From the NCBI RefSeq assembly GCF_009870785.1, contig NZ_WTWX01000002.1, positions 333,484-397,483 on the forward strand: a stretch of DNA of 64,000 nucleotides, written 5' to 3'. The stretch comes from Paenibacillus sp. An7. GTDB taxonomy: Bacteria; Bacillota; Bacilli; Paenibacillales; Paenibacillaceae. The first letter of the stretch is position 1, and each line of letters opens with the position of its first letter. This document shows, piece by piece, positions 18,649 to 27,710 of this stretch. Position numbers and translations under genes: made by a program. The notes beneath the pieces were generated by a model. That model saw only the letters and a program-made list of their open reading frames with translations. It was not told the origin of the DNA and did not search any database.

Positions 18649-19221
18649 TTAAAAATCAAACTTCTCAATTATTTTATACATCGGTTTTTGACCAAGCATC
18701 GTCTGAAATAATACAAAGTCTTTGACAAGCCACGGTTCCATTTTTTCCTGTGCCTGAAGCTCCTCTAATTTCCAATTACAATTCTTAGAATCATCAAATT
18801 TCCTAGCAATCGTAATATGAGGCCGATAAGGACGATCCTCAGGTATATATCCCAGCGGAACCGTTACATCTAGGATATTTTGGAAAAGCTCAGCGAGCTT
18901 ATCAATCTCTCCTTCAACGCCTCTCCATAAAACCCTAGGACGTAATGATGTACCAAAAACACCTACATTCCCAACGCTAAGAGGAAACGGTTCGATCTGA
19001 ACAGCTGCCTCTCGAAGAGTTTCGCACAGCCTATTTATAGACCCTCTTTCCGTATCCCCTAAAAATTGCAGGGTAATATGATAATCTTCTTTATGTGTAA
19101 AATTACGGAAGGGGAGTTTATCTTTGTTATCGACTGTCCAGCGCTGTATTTCGTTTTTCACAGGATCTGGTAGCGAAACCGCTGTAAAGATGCGTACTTT
19201 TTCTTGTGTCGTTTGCGTCAT
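18649..19221 (-). CDS. thpR: RNA 2',3'-cyclic phosphodiesterase (2H phosphoesterase)
   Basis: A 190-residue LigT/ThpR-family protein. The two 2H catalytic motifs are visible: HITLQFLG near residues 48-55 and HITIARKF near 135-142. Family members open 2',3'-cyclic phosphate ends of RNA. GGGAG precedes the ATG. It stands alone between two long intergenic regions. Confidence 0.87.
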   Translation of the reverse strand: MTQTTQEKVRIFTAVSLPDPVKNEIQRWTVDNKDKLPFRNFTHKEDYHITLQFLGDTERGSINRLCETLREAAVQIEPFPLSVGNVGVFGTSLRPRVLWRGVEGEIDKLAELFQNILDVTVPLGYIPEDRPYRPHITIARKFDDSKNCNWKLEELQAQEKMEPWLVKDFVLFQTMLGQKPMYKIIEKFDF

Positions 19222-19715
19222 TCGAAGCTCCCTCTCTCATTTCAATTTTATCTCTATATCTTTACCTAGTATTAACCAAATTATAATAATAATACCCTAG
19301 TACTAGTACCAGGTACTAAGTAGTAATAAAAGGTTTAAATTCCCATATTGTATGTTTACTCCCAAAAAGATCATGAGAAATGAAATAAGGTAACAAGCGT
19401 ACGTTAAATGTCCTTCTCTCCATAAATTTTGGTAACAAAAGCAAATTTTTATTGCTCCTGTTTTCTGGGTAAATAACCTATAACTAGATGTGGTTTCTCC
19501 GCTTTATCAACGTTAATTTTTTTTTATTTCTATATAATAGGTTTCTATAGAAGAGTACAGCTGTTCTAAATCTAACAATAAAAGATGGGTTTCTACTATT
19601 ATAAGTGTTAGGTAATTGATGGTATACATGAAGGGGGCCCTCCCCTGCTTCAATTGCCCGTCTCCCTTATCATCTGCTACACTATAACTATACATAAAAC
19701 GAGGAGGATCCGCGA
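19222..19715. other. AT-rich intergenic region with a TAGTACC palindrome
   Basis: No convincing gene is seen. TAGTACC-A-GGTACTA at 19304-19318 is a perfect 7-1-7 palindrome, overlapped on its left by TACTAGTA. It could be an operator for one of the divergent flanking genes. The rest is AT-rich. A 60-codon leftward frame at 19513-19695 has no ribosome site. Confidence 0.4.
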
Positions 19716-20672
19716 ATGAGCAAAATTGTAAGTTTAATTTCTTTTACAGAGACAGAGCAGAAGCGTATCCAGGATATAGCACCTCATTATACGATCACTA
19801 CAGGCAAAGCAAAGGAACTTGATTCCTCCGTTCTGCGAGAAGCAGAGATTCTGGTGGGTTGGCCAAAAAGTAGACCAGATGAATTATTACACCCTGACAG
19901 CAAATTAAAATGGATACAGACTTGGTCTGCCGGCGTAGACTATCTTCCTCAAGAAACTTTGCAAGAGCGAAATATCCTACTCACCAATACAAGCGGCATT
20001 CATGCGATTCCGATCTCTGAAATGATTCTTGGTATGATGTTGTCTTTATCCCGTAGTCTTAAAAGAGCTGCTGTAAATCAGGCTAACAGCACATGGGATG
20101 CAAGTGAAGATCACATGAGTGAACTACATGGAAAAACGATGGTCATCGTCGGCGTAGGTGAGATTGGGAAGGCCACAGCTAAACTTGCCGAAGCTTTTGG
20201 CATGAAGGTAATTGGTGTTCGCAGATCGGGTAAAGAAGTAGATCATGTCAGCAAAATGGTCTCCATGGAACGTTTTGAAGAAGTACTGGCTGATGGAGAT
20301 TATGTGGTTAACATTCTTCCCCTTACCGATGATACCCGCCATCTATTTAATGAACAGGCTTTTGCCGCAATGAAAAAAGAGGCATGCTTCATCAATGTTG
20401 GCCGCGGCGCAACCGTAGATACTTCTGCACTGCTGAAAGCTTTACAAGAAAAACAGATCGCATCTGCTGCACTCGATGTATTTGAAGAAGAACCTTTACC
20501 GAGCGATCATCCTCTATGGGCGATGGATCATGTACTGATTACACCTCATATTGCTGGAAGCACTCCTTATTATAAGGAACGTGCTTTTGAAATATTTATA
20601 GAAAACTTGAAAGCTTATGTGAAGAACGAGACTCTTCCACGTAATCTAGTTGATTACAGTCGTTCTTATTAG
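19716..20672 (+). CDS. D-2-hydroxyacid dehydrogenase family oxidoreductase
   Basis: A 318-residue NAD(P)-dependent enzyme that interconverts 2-hydroxy and 2-keto acids. The Rossmann motif VGVGEIGKATAKLAEAFGMK is near residues 143-162. INVGRGATVD, ALDVFEEEPLP and the catalytic His in ITPHIAGSTP follow. AGGAGG precedes the ATG. The substrate cannot be given: related proteins include glyoxylate/hydroxypyruvate reductase-like enzymes. A terminator follows directly. Confidence 0.85.
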   Translation: MSKIVSLISFTETEQKRIQDIAPHYTITTGKAKELDSSVLREAEILVGWPKSRPDELLHPDSKLKWIQTWSAGVDYLPQETLQERNILLTNTSGIHAIPISEMILGMMLSLSRSLKRAAVNQANSTWDASEDHMSELHGKTMVIVGVGEIGKATAKLAEAFGMKVIGVRRSGKEVDHVSKMVSMERFEEVLADGDYVVNILPLTDDTRHLFNEQAFAAMKKEACFINVGRGATVDTSALLKALQEKQIASAALDVFEEEPLPSDHPLWAMDHVLITPHIAGSTPYYKERAFEIFIENLKAYVKNETLPRNLVDYSRSY

Positions 20673-20680
20673 AATTACAA

Positions 20681-20715
20681 AAACCCGCTCAAGACCTATA
20701 TCTTGTAGCGGGTTT
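20681..20715. terminator. Intrinsic terminator, dehydrogenase / methyltransferase convergence
   Basis: AAACCCGCT (20681-20689) pairs with AGCGGGTTT (20707-20715), and CAAGA pairs with TCTTG inside. It lies between two convergent genes and can serve both. Confidence 0.8.
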
Positions 20716-20738
20716 GTCTTATTTTTAACTAATAGGCT

Positions 20739-21749
20739 TTATTCTCTAAGGTGAATCCTCGTTTGCCTCTTACAGTACCAAATTTCCCGAACAAAAGAAC
20801 CTTTTGATGTGGTTACATGGTCTTCAATTCGCCATCCCGTCTGCCGTAGCTGCTCCGCAATAGGCTGTGTACTTACAATGACTGCTTCCTCGGCTAGTTT
20901 TCCAAGGTGACTCAGCAGTTGCAGCTGTTCTTCTAGAGGTAACACGGAACACACATTATATGGTAGATCTAATATTGCGCGATCGGCCTTTTCTTCGAGA
21001 GTTGTCATATCTCCAAGCGTAACAAGAGTATCGTCATAACCATAATGCCGAAGATTCTTACGAGCCCCTTGGACGGCAAGCGGGTTGATATCATTACCGC
21101 GGATGGATATCCCCATGGACAAAGCTTCAATTAGGACATTCCCCATCCCGCAGCAAGGATCAATTATCGTTACCCCTGCGGCTTCAGGCGCTGCTATGTT
21201 AACGAGCGCCCTGGCAACCCTGGAACTGAAGCCAGTGGAATAATTATGCGGTTTGTTTTTGTGATTCAGCCACACACTCTCTGCTTCGTGACATTGTCCC
21301 AGCATCCATCCTGATTTCAAGTGAATGAGCCCCAGTGTAACATCTGGTTTTTTCATTCTCGCGATCCCTTTTACCCGGTTCCCTACCGAACGTTCAAGCG
21401 TTCTCTGTTCATCATAAGTGTAAGGAAGCCCTTCTTTCAGATACAACACTTTAAAAGTGGAATCCTCTTCTAGTTCTATAGATTCGGCAAGCATTAACAA
21501 TTCATCCAGGCTAGAAGCCGAAAAGAATATATCTACTCTCCTATTAAGAAAGGGACTCCGCGAAGGATCGATGCAGTGATTCGTTATATAAAATGAATGG
21601 TCCAAAGCCTCCTGCATTCCAAGCAGTCGTTTTAGCTCTAAATGACAAAGAGCCTGTTCACTTTCGTGACAGGCAAAAGTATATAAAAATGTATCGTTCG
21701 CTTTATTTCTATTATGAATAATCATGAGTAACCGTAAATCCCTTCTCAT
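20739..21749 (-). CDS. TRM11-like SAM-dependent RNA methyltransferase
   Basis: About 336 residues from the ATG at 21749; longer in-frame starts would overlap the end of the chemoreceptor gene. The N-terminal part resembles the THUMP-like half of TRM11/Trm-G10 proteins. The C-terminal Rossmann fold has IDPCCGMGNVLIEAL (SAM binding) and AILDLPYNVCS in place of the catalytic NPPY motif. Family members methylate guanosine in tRNA; the altered D-L-P-Y motif leaves the exact activity uncertain. No strong ribosome site is visible, so the start is approximate. Confidence 0.75.
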   Translation of the reverse strand: MRRDLRLLMIIHNRNKANDTFLYTFACHESEQALCHLELKRLLGMQEALDHSFYITNHCIDPSRSPFLNRRVDIFFSASSLDELLMLAESIELEEDSTFKVLYLKEGLPYTYDEQRTLERSVGNRVKGIARMKKPDVTLGLIHLKSGWMLGQCHEAESVWLNHKNKPHNYSTGFSSRVARALVNIAAPEAAGVTIIDPCCGMGNVLIEALSMGISIRGNDINPLAVQGARKNLRHYGYDDTLVTLGDMTTLEEKADRAILDLPYNVCSVLPLEEQLQLLSHLGKLAEEAVIVSTQPIAEQLRQTGWRIEDHVTTSKGSFVREIWYCKRQTRIHLRE

Positions 21750-21774
21750 CTCGTATTGTTCATACTCGCTTCTA

Positions 21775-23472
21775 TTATACCCGAAGCTGAGAGATGGAAG
21801 CGAGCAGTTCCTCTGACAACGTTCTGAGCCTCCCAATTCGATCGGCTACCACTTCAAGCGATCCAACTTGCTGCTCTGCCGATGCAGATACTTCTTCTAT
21901 ACCCGCTGCTGACTGCTGTGAAATCGCAGAAATCTGCTGACTGAAATCGTTCATTTCACCGCTTAGTTGCTGCATCCCTTCAAGGCCCGATGTCACCTCG
22001 TTAATGACAGCCACCATTTCAACTACCGAAGACGTAATCTGTTCAAATGCATCATTTACTTCTTCCATTTGGCGGGTTCCTCGCGTTGTTTCCTGCACTC
22101 CACTCTCGAGTGACAGCACAACGGATCTAGTATCTTGTTGAATTTGAGTAGTTAACTCGTCAATCTGACCCACCGTCTGCTGAACTGCATCCGATAATGA
22201 TCTTACTTCTTCAGCGACCACAGCAAATCCACGACCATGTTCCCCTGCTCTTGCCGCTTCAATGGATGCATTCAAAGATAACAGATTGGTTTGTTTTGCA
22301 ATTTCGCGGATGACATGAACAAGTTCGTAGATACTTTCGTTACTCTTATCCAGATGGTTCACTTGGTTCATAGACGAGGATACCCGGTTCGCAATTTGGT
22401 TCATCTGTTCAATCGACTTCTGCATAATTTGTTTCCCGCGAGTTCCTCGTTCAAGAACAAGTTCGGACATCCCTTTAAGCTGCTCACCTTTCGAAGCATG
22501 ATCCCGGATATGCTCATTCAGCACTTCAACCGTTCTAGCGGCGGAAGTAGCGGTTTCTGCCTGACTTTCGGTTGCTTTTGCCGATTCCTCCATCGAGATC
22601 GCAATTTGCTGGCTTCCGAGTTTCACTTCTTCTGAAGTCAACGCGAGGTCGCTACTATGCGATTCAATAAGTTTAGATGTCGTTCCGATCTGACTTACGA
22701 TTTCAACCAGATTAGCCTTCATCTGATTAATCCCTCTACCGAGCGATGTGAGTTCATCTTCTTTCTTTCGGTAGATATCCTCTACTGTTAAATCTCCGTT
22801 CGCGATGGATTGTACATTCCTCTCAATCTTCTTAATGGGTCTCACCAGGGTACGAATTAATGCAAAATTACTGACAAGTGTCGCAATCATAATTAAGCCG
22901 ATACCAAAAATCATGATCCCTACGGATCTTAATGAACTTTTTTCTAGCTTAATGACCGATTGATCTGCCTCTTGTTGATTCAGTTCAACTAGTGACCTTA
23001 ATTGAACCAGCATCTTCCGATAGGAAGTCTCTGATTTGAGCATAACTTCATAAGCCAAATCGGGATCGTTTCCATCCACTTTTTCAATGGCTTTTGTATT
23101 CACCTTACTATAGGCATCCCATTCTGCAACATAAGCATCAAATTTCTTTTGAGTTTCTTCATTAGAGATACTATCGTTATATGCTTTTTTCGTATCGCTA
23201 AGATAGCGAATGGTCTGTAATCGTTCCTCTCCAATTGCTTTTCTCTTCTCCATATCCTCTGCCAAGTAATAATCATAACTCAGCTTCTGAATATGCTCGG
23301 AAGCAAAGGTAATATTGTTGATCTGGTTCATGGCAGGCATTATCCTTTGAGTAATGTCCTTCGCATTTGTTTCCATAGACTTGGTCTGTACTATGGAAAC
23401 TGATCCAATCACGATCACATAGATTAACAGCGTCACCATTACAAAAGTAATTCGCTGCCCTATTGTCTTCAT
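21775..23472 (-). CDS. Methyl-accepting chemotaxis protein
   Basis: About 565 residues. TM1 is near residues 7-28 and TM2 near 183-206. Between them is a roughly 150-residue four-helix-bundle type sensor. A HAMP domain follows TM2 and a full cytoplasmic signalling domain ends the protein, with the hairpin tip [39 protein letters not shown]. The receptor would signal to CheA through CheW. GGGGGGAG precedes the ATG at 23472 and an in-frame TTG nine bases earlier; the TTG has better spacing. The ligand is unknown. Confidence 0.92.
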   Translation of the reverse strand: MKTIGQRITFVMVTLLIYVIVIGSVSIVQTKSMETNAKDITQRIMPAMNQINNITFASEHIQKLSYDYYLAEDMEKRKAIGEERLQTIRYLSDTKKAYNDSISNEETQKKFDAYVAEWDAYSKVNTKAIEKVDGNDPDLAYEVMLKSETSYRKMLVQLRSLVELNQQEADQSVIKLEKSSLRSVGIMIFGIGLIMIATLVSNFALIRTLVRPIKKIERNVQSIANGDLTVEDIYRKKEDELTSLGRGINQMKANLVEIVSQIGTTSKLIESHSSDLALTSEEVKLGSQQIAISMEESAKATESQAETATSAARTVEVLNEHIRDHASKGEQLKGMSELVLERGTRGKQIMQKSIEQMNQIANRVSSSMNQVNHLDKSNESIYELVHVIREIAKQTNLLSLNASIEAARAGEHGRGFAVVAEEVRSLSDAVQQTVGQIDELTTQIQQDTRSVVLSLESGVQETTRGTRQMEEVNDAFEQITSSVVEMVAVINEVTSGLEGMQQLSGEMNDFSQQISAISQQSAAGIEEVSASAEQQVGSLEVVADRIGRLRTLSEELLASISQLRV

Positions 23473-23681
23473 TTTTAACAATGTTTCTCCCCCCAAAAGC
23501 CTCTTGATGATTTACTTCTTTATAATATGTCGGTAATTGAAGGTAAGAATGTGAGTTACTCACTATATATTGAGCCTAAATAATCACCTTTTTCACTTAT
23601 TTTGGGTATGTGCCATGAAACAAAGCAGGCCTTCATCATAAACTAACTTAAAATGCGAAATACAAAGGAACGAAACCAGTC

Positions 23682-24824
23682 ATGAAAAAAAATGAAAAGT
23701 CGGCATCTTCTTTGCATAAAAAAACAGCGGTACCCAGAAGGAAACGTACTGTTACCAAAAAGCAGAGCCCCGCGAAGTTAACTACAGCTTCTAAAGTCCT
23801 CTCTTTTCCACCAAAGATTTCTAATTCAGGTGTGCAGCTGAACCATCCTCTTCCTGAGAATCGGAGCTCGGCTGCTCCCCTTACTCCCCCTAATAAGCCA
23901 CCTTTTTCTATTCGTGATGCTAAGAAGCTACGACTTCTGTTACTCTGGGAATACGATGCAGGATTACCTTCAACAGAAATCCGGTTTATACAATCTTTAC
24001 GTATGCTTTTTAAAGAGGTATTCCCGCTGAAGATTGAGGATAACTTAGTTAATGCAATCACACTATATCAGCCCGATGTCCTCCTTGTCGTCGGAAACCG
24101 AACCAACCTGCCTCTTGCTGGTCAGGCATCTTATTATAAAGACCTTAAAACGGTCCTCTGGTTACAGGATGTATATGGTCCTCTTTCCCACTTAAATACG
24201 AACCCTGATTCTCTAGTTTGGGATTATGTCATTACACAAAATCCAAGGCACATCTACACGTATCAAAAGACAACGACCTCAAAGGTAGTCTATATCCCCT
24301 TCGGTCCTGATCCAGAGCTATTCGCTCCAGAAAAAGCACCTGCACATATACAGTCCGACCTACTCCTTCTTGGAGATTACGAACCTCGTTTACATCCTTA
24401 TCTTGAAGCCCTTTGTGAAAGCAGTCCGGATGGACGCATAATCGCTATAGGTGATAACTGGAGAGACATTCCTAGAGTAGAACCATGGATCCCAGAGACA
24501 AGTAATGATATAAAACAGCTCTACAATGGAGCAGATATCATCATAAGTTTTGGTGGGAATGACCGAAGGGGACTGGATATCGCGGCGTGCGGAGGCTTTT
24601 TGCTTGCGGAACATGGTGTGAATCAGGATAACTATATGATACCGGGAGAAGACTTTGTTTCCTTTCATAGCCCTGAAGAACTTGGCTCACATGTGACTTA
24701 CTATAAAGAACATCCAGAGGAGAAGAGAAAAATCAGCTCCAGAGCTCTGGTACGGAGCGAGTTTGATTATTCCTTCTTTCATCTGATAATGGATTTTACG
24801 AACACTCTTCTTGAAGGCAAGTGA
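23682..24824 (+). CDS. CgeB-like glycosyltransferase with basic N-terminal tail
   Basis: A 380-residue protein. Residues 1-85 are a low-complexity Lys/Arg/Pro-rich tail. The rest is a GT-B-like glycosyltransferase: LLLLWEYDAG, DVLLVVGN, VVYIPFGPDPELFAP, and a C-terminal DIAACGGFLLAEH that matches the CgeB/spore-maturation-type domain (glycosyl transferase 1-like). It is followed by a WbsX-like gene and, convergently, a small repeat protein. This looks like a surface-glycan set, perhaps for the spore, by inference only. No signal peptide is seen. Confidence 0.75.
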   Translation: MKKNEKSASSLHKKTAVPRRKRTVTKKQSPAKLTTASKVLSFPPKISNSGVQLNHPLPENRSSAAPLTPPNKPPFSIRDAKKLRLLLLWEYDAGLPSTEIRFIQSLRMLFKEVFPLKIEDNLVNAITLYQPDVLLVVGNRTNLPLAGQASYYKDLKTVLWLQDVYGPLSHLNTNPDSLVWDYVITQNPRHIYTYQKTTTSKVVYIPFGPDPELFAPEKAPAHIQSDLLLLGDYEPRLHPYLEALCESSPDGRIIAIGDNWRDIPRVEPWIPETSNDIKQLYNGADIIISFGGNDRRGLDIAACGGFLLAEHGVNQDNYMIPGEDFVSFHSPEELGSHVTYYKEHPEEKRKISSRALVRSEFDYSFFHLIMDFTNTLLEGK

Positions 24825-24898
24825 TTTATGTATTCCGAAAGGGGCCTTTACCTCTTTATATGAACGTCTTAGATAGAGGAAAGGAGATAAAGTTCTAT

Positions 24899-25990
24899 AT
24901 GAAACTGATTGCTTATTTTCTTCCTCAGTTCCATCAGATTGACGAAAACGATGCCTGGTGGGGAGAGGGATTCACCGAATGGACCAATACGCGAAAAAAC
25001 AAACCATTATATAAGAAACATGTTCAGCCGAAAGAACCGCTAAAAGATTTGTATTATAACTTAATGGATGCTTCCATTCGAAAATGGCAGGCCGATGCGG
25101 CTAGGTCTCACGGCATTTACGGATTTTGTTACTACCATTATTGGTTTAAAGGAAAGCGTCTGCTCGAAAAGCCGTTCCAATCTGTTCTGAAATCAGGGGA
25201 ACCCGATTTTCCTTTCTGTCTATCCTGGGCTAATGAACCTTGGACACGTAAATGGGATGGCGGAAATAATGAAATCCTCATGCCTCAAGATTATGGCGAT
25301 GAAAACGACTGGGCTGAGCATTTTGATGAACTCCTAACTGCCTTTCAAGACCCGAGATATATTCGGGTTCAGAATAAACCTCTATTTATTATTTATCGTC
25401 CGGGCGCCATTCCCCGCTGTGAAGAAATGCTTCGGTTTTGGAATCAACTGGCTATAAGAAGTGGTCTCGAAGGTATTTATTTTGCAAGAACATTAGGGGG
25501 ATTCGAGATCCCCCCGCAGTCTGGTTTTGAAGCAAGTATTGAATTTGAACCGCATTATACGTTTGCTCATGGACATAATGCAAATCTCTGGAGTTATATT
25601 AGCACTAAGGATGGAGAACATCTGGTATTTGATTATGACAGAATATGGGAAATGATACTAGGCCGATCTCCGCACCGAAGCGGTGAAACGATTTTCCCAG
25701 GTGCCTATGTCAATTGGGATAACACTCCTCGAATTGGAGCCCGCGGGCAAAGCTGTATTGGGTCTACTCCCGAAAAATTTAGTTATTATTTAACGAAACA
25801 GATGAACCGGGCTGCTTCGATCTATCAATCGGAGTTTGTATTTATCAATGCTTGGAATGAATGGGCGGAGGGGACTTATCTGGAACCAGATAAGAAACAT
25901 CATTTTTCATATTTGGAGGCCGTTCAAGAAGCTGTTACACGCCATGAAAAGTACATGGAGGGTAAAACAAAACTTCCAAAAAAGAGGTAA
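24899..25990 (+). CDS. WbsX-like glycan-processing protein (GH99-like domain)
   Basis: Residues 1-363 from the ATG at 24899, preceded by AAAGGAGA. The protein begins MKLIAYFLPQFHQIDENDAWWGEGFTEW, the hallmark of WbsX/glycoside-hydrolase-family-99-like proteins found in O-antigen and rhamnan clusters. GFCYYHYWFKGKRLLEKP, LSWANEPWTRKWDG and FINAWNEWAEGTYLEPD are further conserved blocks. These proteins modify or assemble polysaccharide; the reaction is not settled. It follows the CgeB-like glycosyltransferase by 74 bp and is probably cotranscribed. Confidence 0.85.
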   Translation: MKLIAYFLPQFHQIDENDAWWGEGFTEWTNTRKNKPLYKKHVQPKEPLKDLYYNLMDASIRKWQADAARSHGIYGFCYYHYWFKGKRLLEKPFQSVLKSGEPDFPFCLSWANEPWTRKWDGGNNEILMPQDYGDENDWAEHFDELLTAFQDPRYIRVQNKPLFIIYRPGAIPRCEEMLRFWNQLAIRSGLEGIYFARTLGGFEIPPQSGFEASIEFEPHYTFAHGHNANLWSYISTKDGEHLVFDYDRIWEMILGRSPHRSGETIFPGAYVNWDNTPRIGARGQSCIGSTPEKFSYYLTKQMNRAASIYQSEFVFINAWNEWAEGTYLEPDKKHHFSYLEAVQEAVTRHEKYMEGKTKLPKKR

Positions 25991-26015
25991 TATATCAAAC
26001 CATTTCGCTTATTAC

Positions 26016-26444
26016 TTAAATCCGATGGATACCGAGGGTTGGTATACCCGAAGACACGTCAATAAATAGAACATAGTTGTTCCCGTCTGTCCCTTTCAGT
26101 ACTAAACCAGGCTGACCGCTGTTCGTCGCATTATAGAAAGTAACACCACTTGGAGCAGCGCTGACGGGCGGCACGGCGGGAACCCCTAAAGAGATGAGTT
26201 TGGATCCAGCTACCACATTCTCGTTCGCACTGAGGCTTTGTCCTGCACCCAAATGTTGCAAAATGGTTGCACTGCCATTGACCTGAAGTTGTCCGGCAAT
26301 GGTTTGGCTGCCATTCACATTAAGACCCTGCTGAATCGTTTGGTTCTGGGAGTTTACATCTTGTAAAGTTGTCCCTCCAAGAACCTGCAGATGTCTGTTA
26401 ATTGCTGCGTCTCCCGTTACACTGATATTATCAAATGTCGCCAT
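26016..26444 (-). CDS. Small repeat protein, possible surface/spore structural protein
   Basis: About 142 residues from the ATG at 26444. Residues 5-85 consist of imperfect repeats of the type LxVxGxxTxxQ (AINRHLQVLGGTTLQ, QTIAGQLQVNGSATI), which suggests a beta-solenoid. The C-terminus has GVTFYNATNSGQPGLVLKGTDGNNYVLFID, like the tip domain of collagen-like and phage-tail-like surface proteins. There is no signal peptide, consistent with a spore-coat protein made in the mother cell. It converges on the glycosyltransferase/WbsX pair, which could glycosylate it. Function is inferred. Confidence 0.55.
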   Translation of the reverse strand: MATFDNISVTGDAAINRHLQVLGGTTLQDVNSQNQTIQQGLNVNGSQTIAGQLQVNGSATILQHLGAGQSLSANENVVAGSKLISLGVPAVPPVSAAPSGVTFYNATNSGQPGLVLKGTDGNNYVLFIDVSSGIPTLGIHRI

Positions 26445-26563
26445 ACACTTCACTCCCTTCCTTATTACTCTATTCTATGTAAAGGAAAGAGATTTGCTCT
26501 ATAACAAAAGTACAATTATCCTTTCGATTTAATAATATAGGAAGAGAGTGAAAAACTAATCTA

Positions 26564-27514
26564 TTACCCTTTGCTCATTTCTTCCCCTAATAATCCATAG
26601 GATAATAAACGTTGTTCATAGGATGCCACACGGGTAGAGATGAGGATCTCGTTACACCCTGTTTTTTGTGCAAGCACTAGCAGCTCCTCTTTGACCTGTT
26701 TGGGATTTCCGATGATGACAGGATAAGATGGCACCTCTACGATTCCCCCCGTCGCTTTCCGGTGTAAGATGAGCGCTTCCTCTTTCCAGGAAAGAGCTTC
26801 ATCTGCAGAAGGAGCACAGATCACATTGACCGCAATACTCGCTTTTGGTTTCGTAAGATTCTCGGAAGGGATAAACTGCTCCCTATATTTTCGCAGCATC
26901 TCCGCAGCATCCTGTTCACTCATAAACTGACCGAATACATAACCCGTTCCAAACTGCGCGGCATACTCCGCACTTTTCACATTGGTCCCTAACAGCCACA
27001 AAGCAGGAGGAATCTCCGGTAACGGTTTAGCCGCAATCGGCTCCCCATCAAAACTATATTTTCCGTGAAGCAAATCTTGAAGCTGTTTAATGAGTTCCGG
27101 ATACTTGGCCACTTTCTCTAAATAATTACCGGCAAGAGCCATCGATAAATGGGCCGATCCCCCTGGAGCGCGACCGATTCCAAGCTCAACACGTCCGGGA
27201 TAGAGGGAAGCCAGCATATGATAATTTTCTGCTACCCGAATCGGATGATGGTAGGGAAGAAGTACAGCTCCTGATCCAAGTTGAATCCGATTTGTTTTTG
27301 CTCCGATGTGAGATAGTAATACTTCTGGACTCGCAGATTCTGTACCTGGAAGATTATGATGTTCTGAGGTCCAGTATCTTGTATATCCCCACTCTTCTCC
27401 TTTGATCGCGAGATGAACAGACTGGCGAATTGCTTCTTCGGCGGTTACATCCATTAATCTGGGAACGAGGTCTAAAATTCCTAATTCTAATGATGTAGAA
27501 CCATATGGGTTCAT
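26564..27514 (-). CDS. LLM-class (luciferase-like) flavin-dependent monooxygenase
   Basis: A 316-residue member of the bacterial luciferase-like family. It has ELGILDLVPR at the N-terminus, YTRYWTSEHHNLPGTESASPEVLLSHIGAKT, IQLGSGAVLLPYHHPIRVAE, and PGRVELGIGRAPGG. These place it in the YhbW/YceB-like group with FMN as flavin. The substrate is unknown. GGGAGTTGAG precedes the ATG. It lies downstream of metE but is separated from it by a terminator. Confidence 0.85.
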   Translation of the reverse strand: MNPYGSTSLELGILDLVPRLMDVTAEEAIRQSVHLAIKGEEWGYTRYWTSEHHNLPGTESASPEVLLSHIGAKTNRIQLGSGAVLLPYHHPIRVAENYHMLASLYPGRVELGIGRAPGGSAHLSMALAGNYLEKVAKYPELIKQLQDLLHGKYSFDGEPIAAKPLPEIPPALWLLGTNVKSAEYAAQFGTGYVFGQFMSEQDAAEMLRKYREQFIPSENLTKPKASIAVNVICAPSADEALSWKEEALILHRKATGGIVEVPSYPVIIGNPKQVKEELLVLAQKTGCNEILISTRVASYEQRLLSYGLLGEEMSKG

Positions 27515-27654
27515 ATATTCTCAACTCCCTAGTTATCTTAAGTTTGCTTCTCATTCTACCTATAACAAAAAAACAATGAATTAATTTAGTATAGCAACCC
27601 CGTTTCTACTAAATCAAATTTCACCTGCCTATAAGAAGAGAAACGACGGAGCAT

Positions 27655-27700
27655 CAAAAAAGCCGTCTGCCTCACCACGATATGGTGAGACAGAACGGCC
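27655..27700 (-). terminator. Intrinsic terminator of metE
   Basis: On the minus strand GCCGTTCTGTCTCACCA pairs with TGGTGAGGCAGACGGC around a 5-nt loop, followed by six T. It begins 12 bp past the metE stop. Confidence 0.85.
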
Positions 27701-27710
27701 GGAATCATTT

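Noticed and set aside
19513..19695. Leftward 60-codon frame upstream of the dehydrogenase gene
   Set aside because: No ribosome site on that strand; the sequence upstream is the complement of the dehydrogenase's own AGGAGG.
22291..22635. Rightward 114-codon frame
   Set aside because: Shadow of the chemoreceptor gene with no ribosome site.
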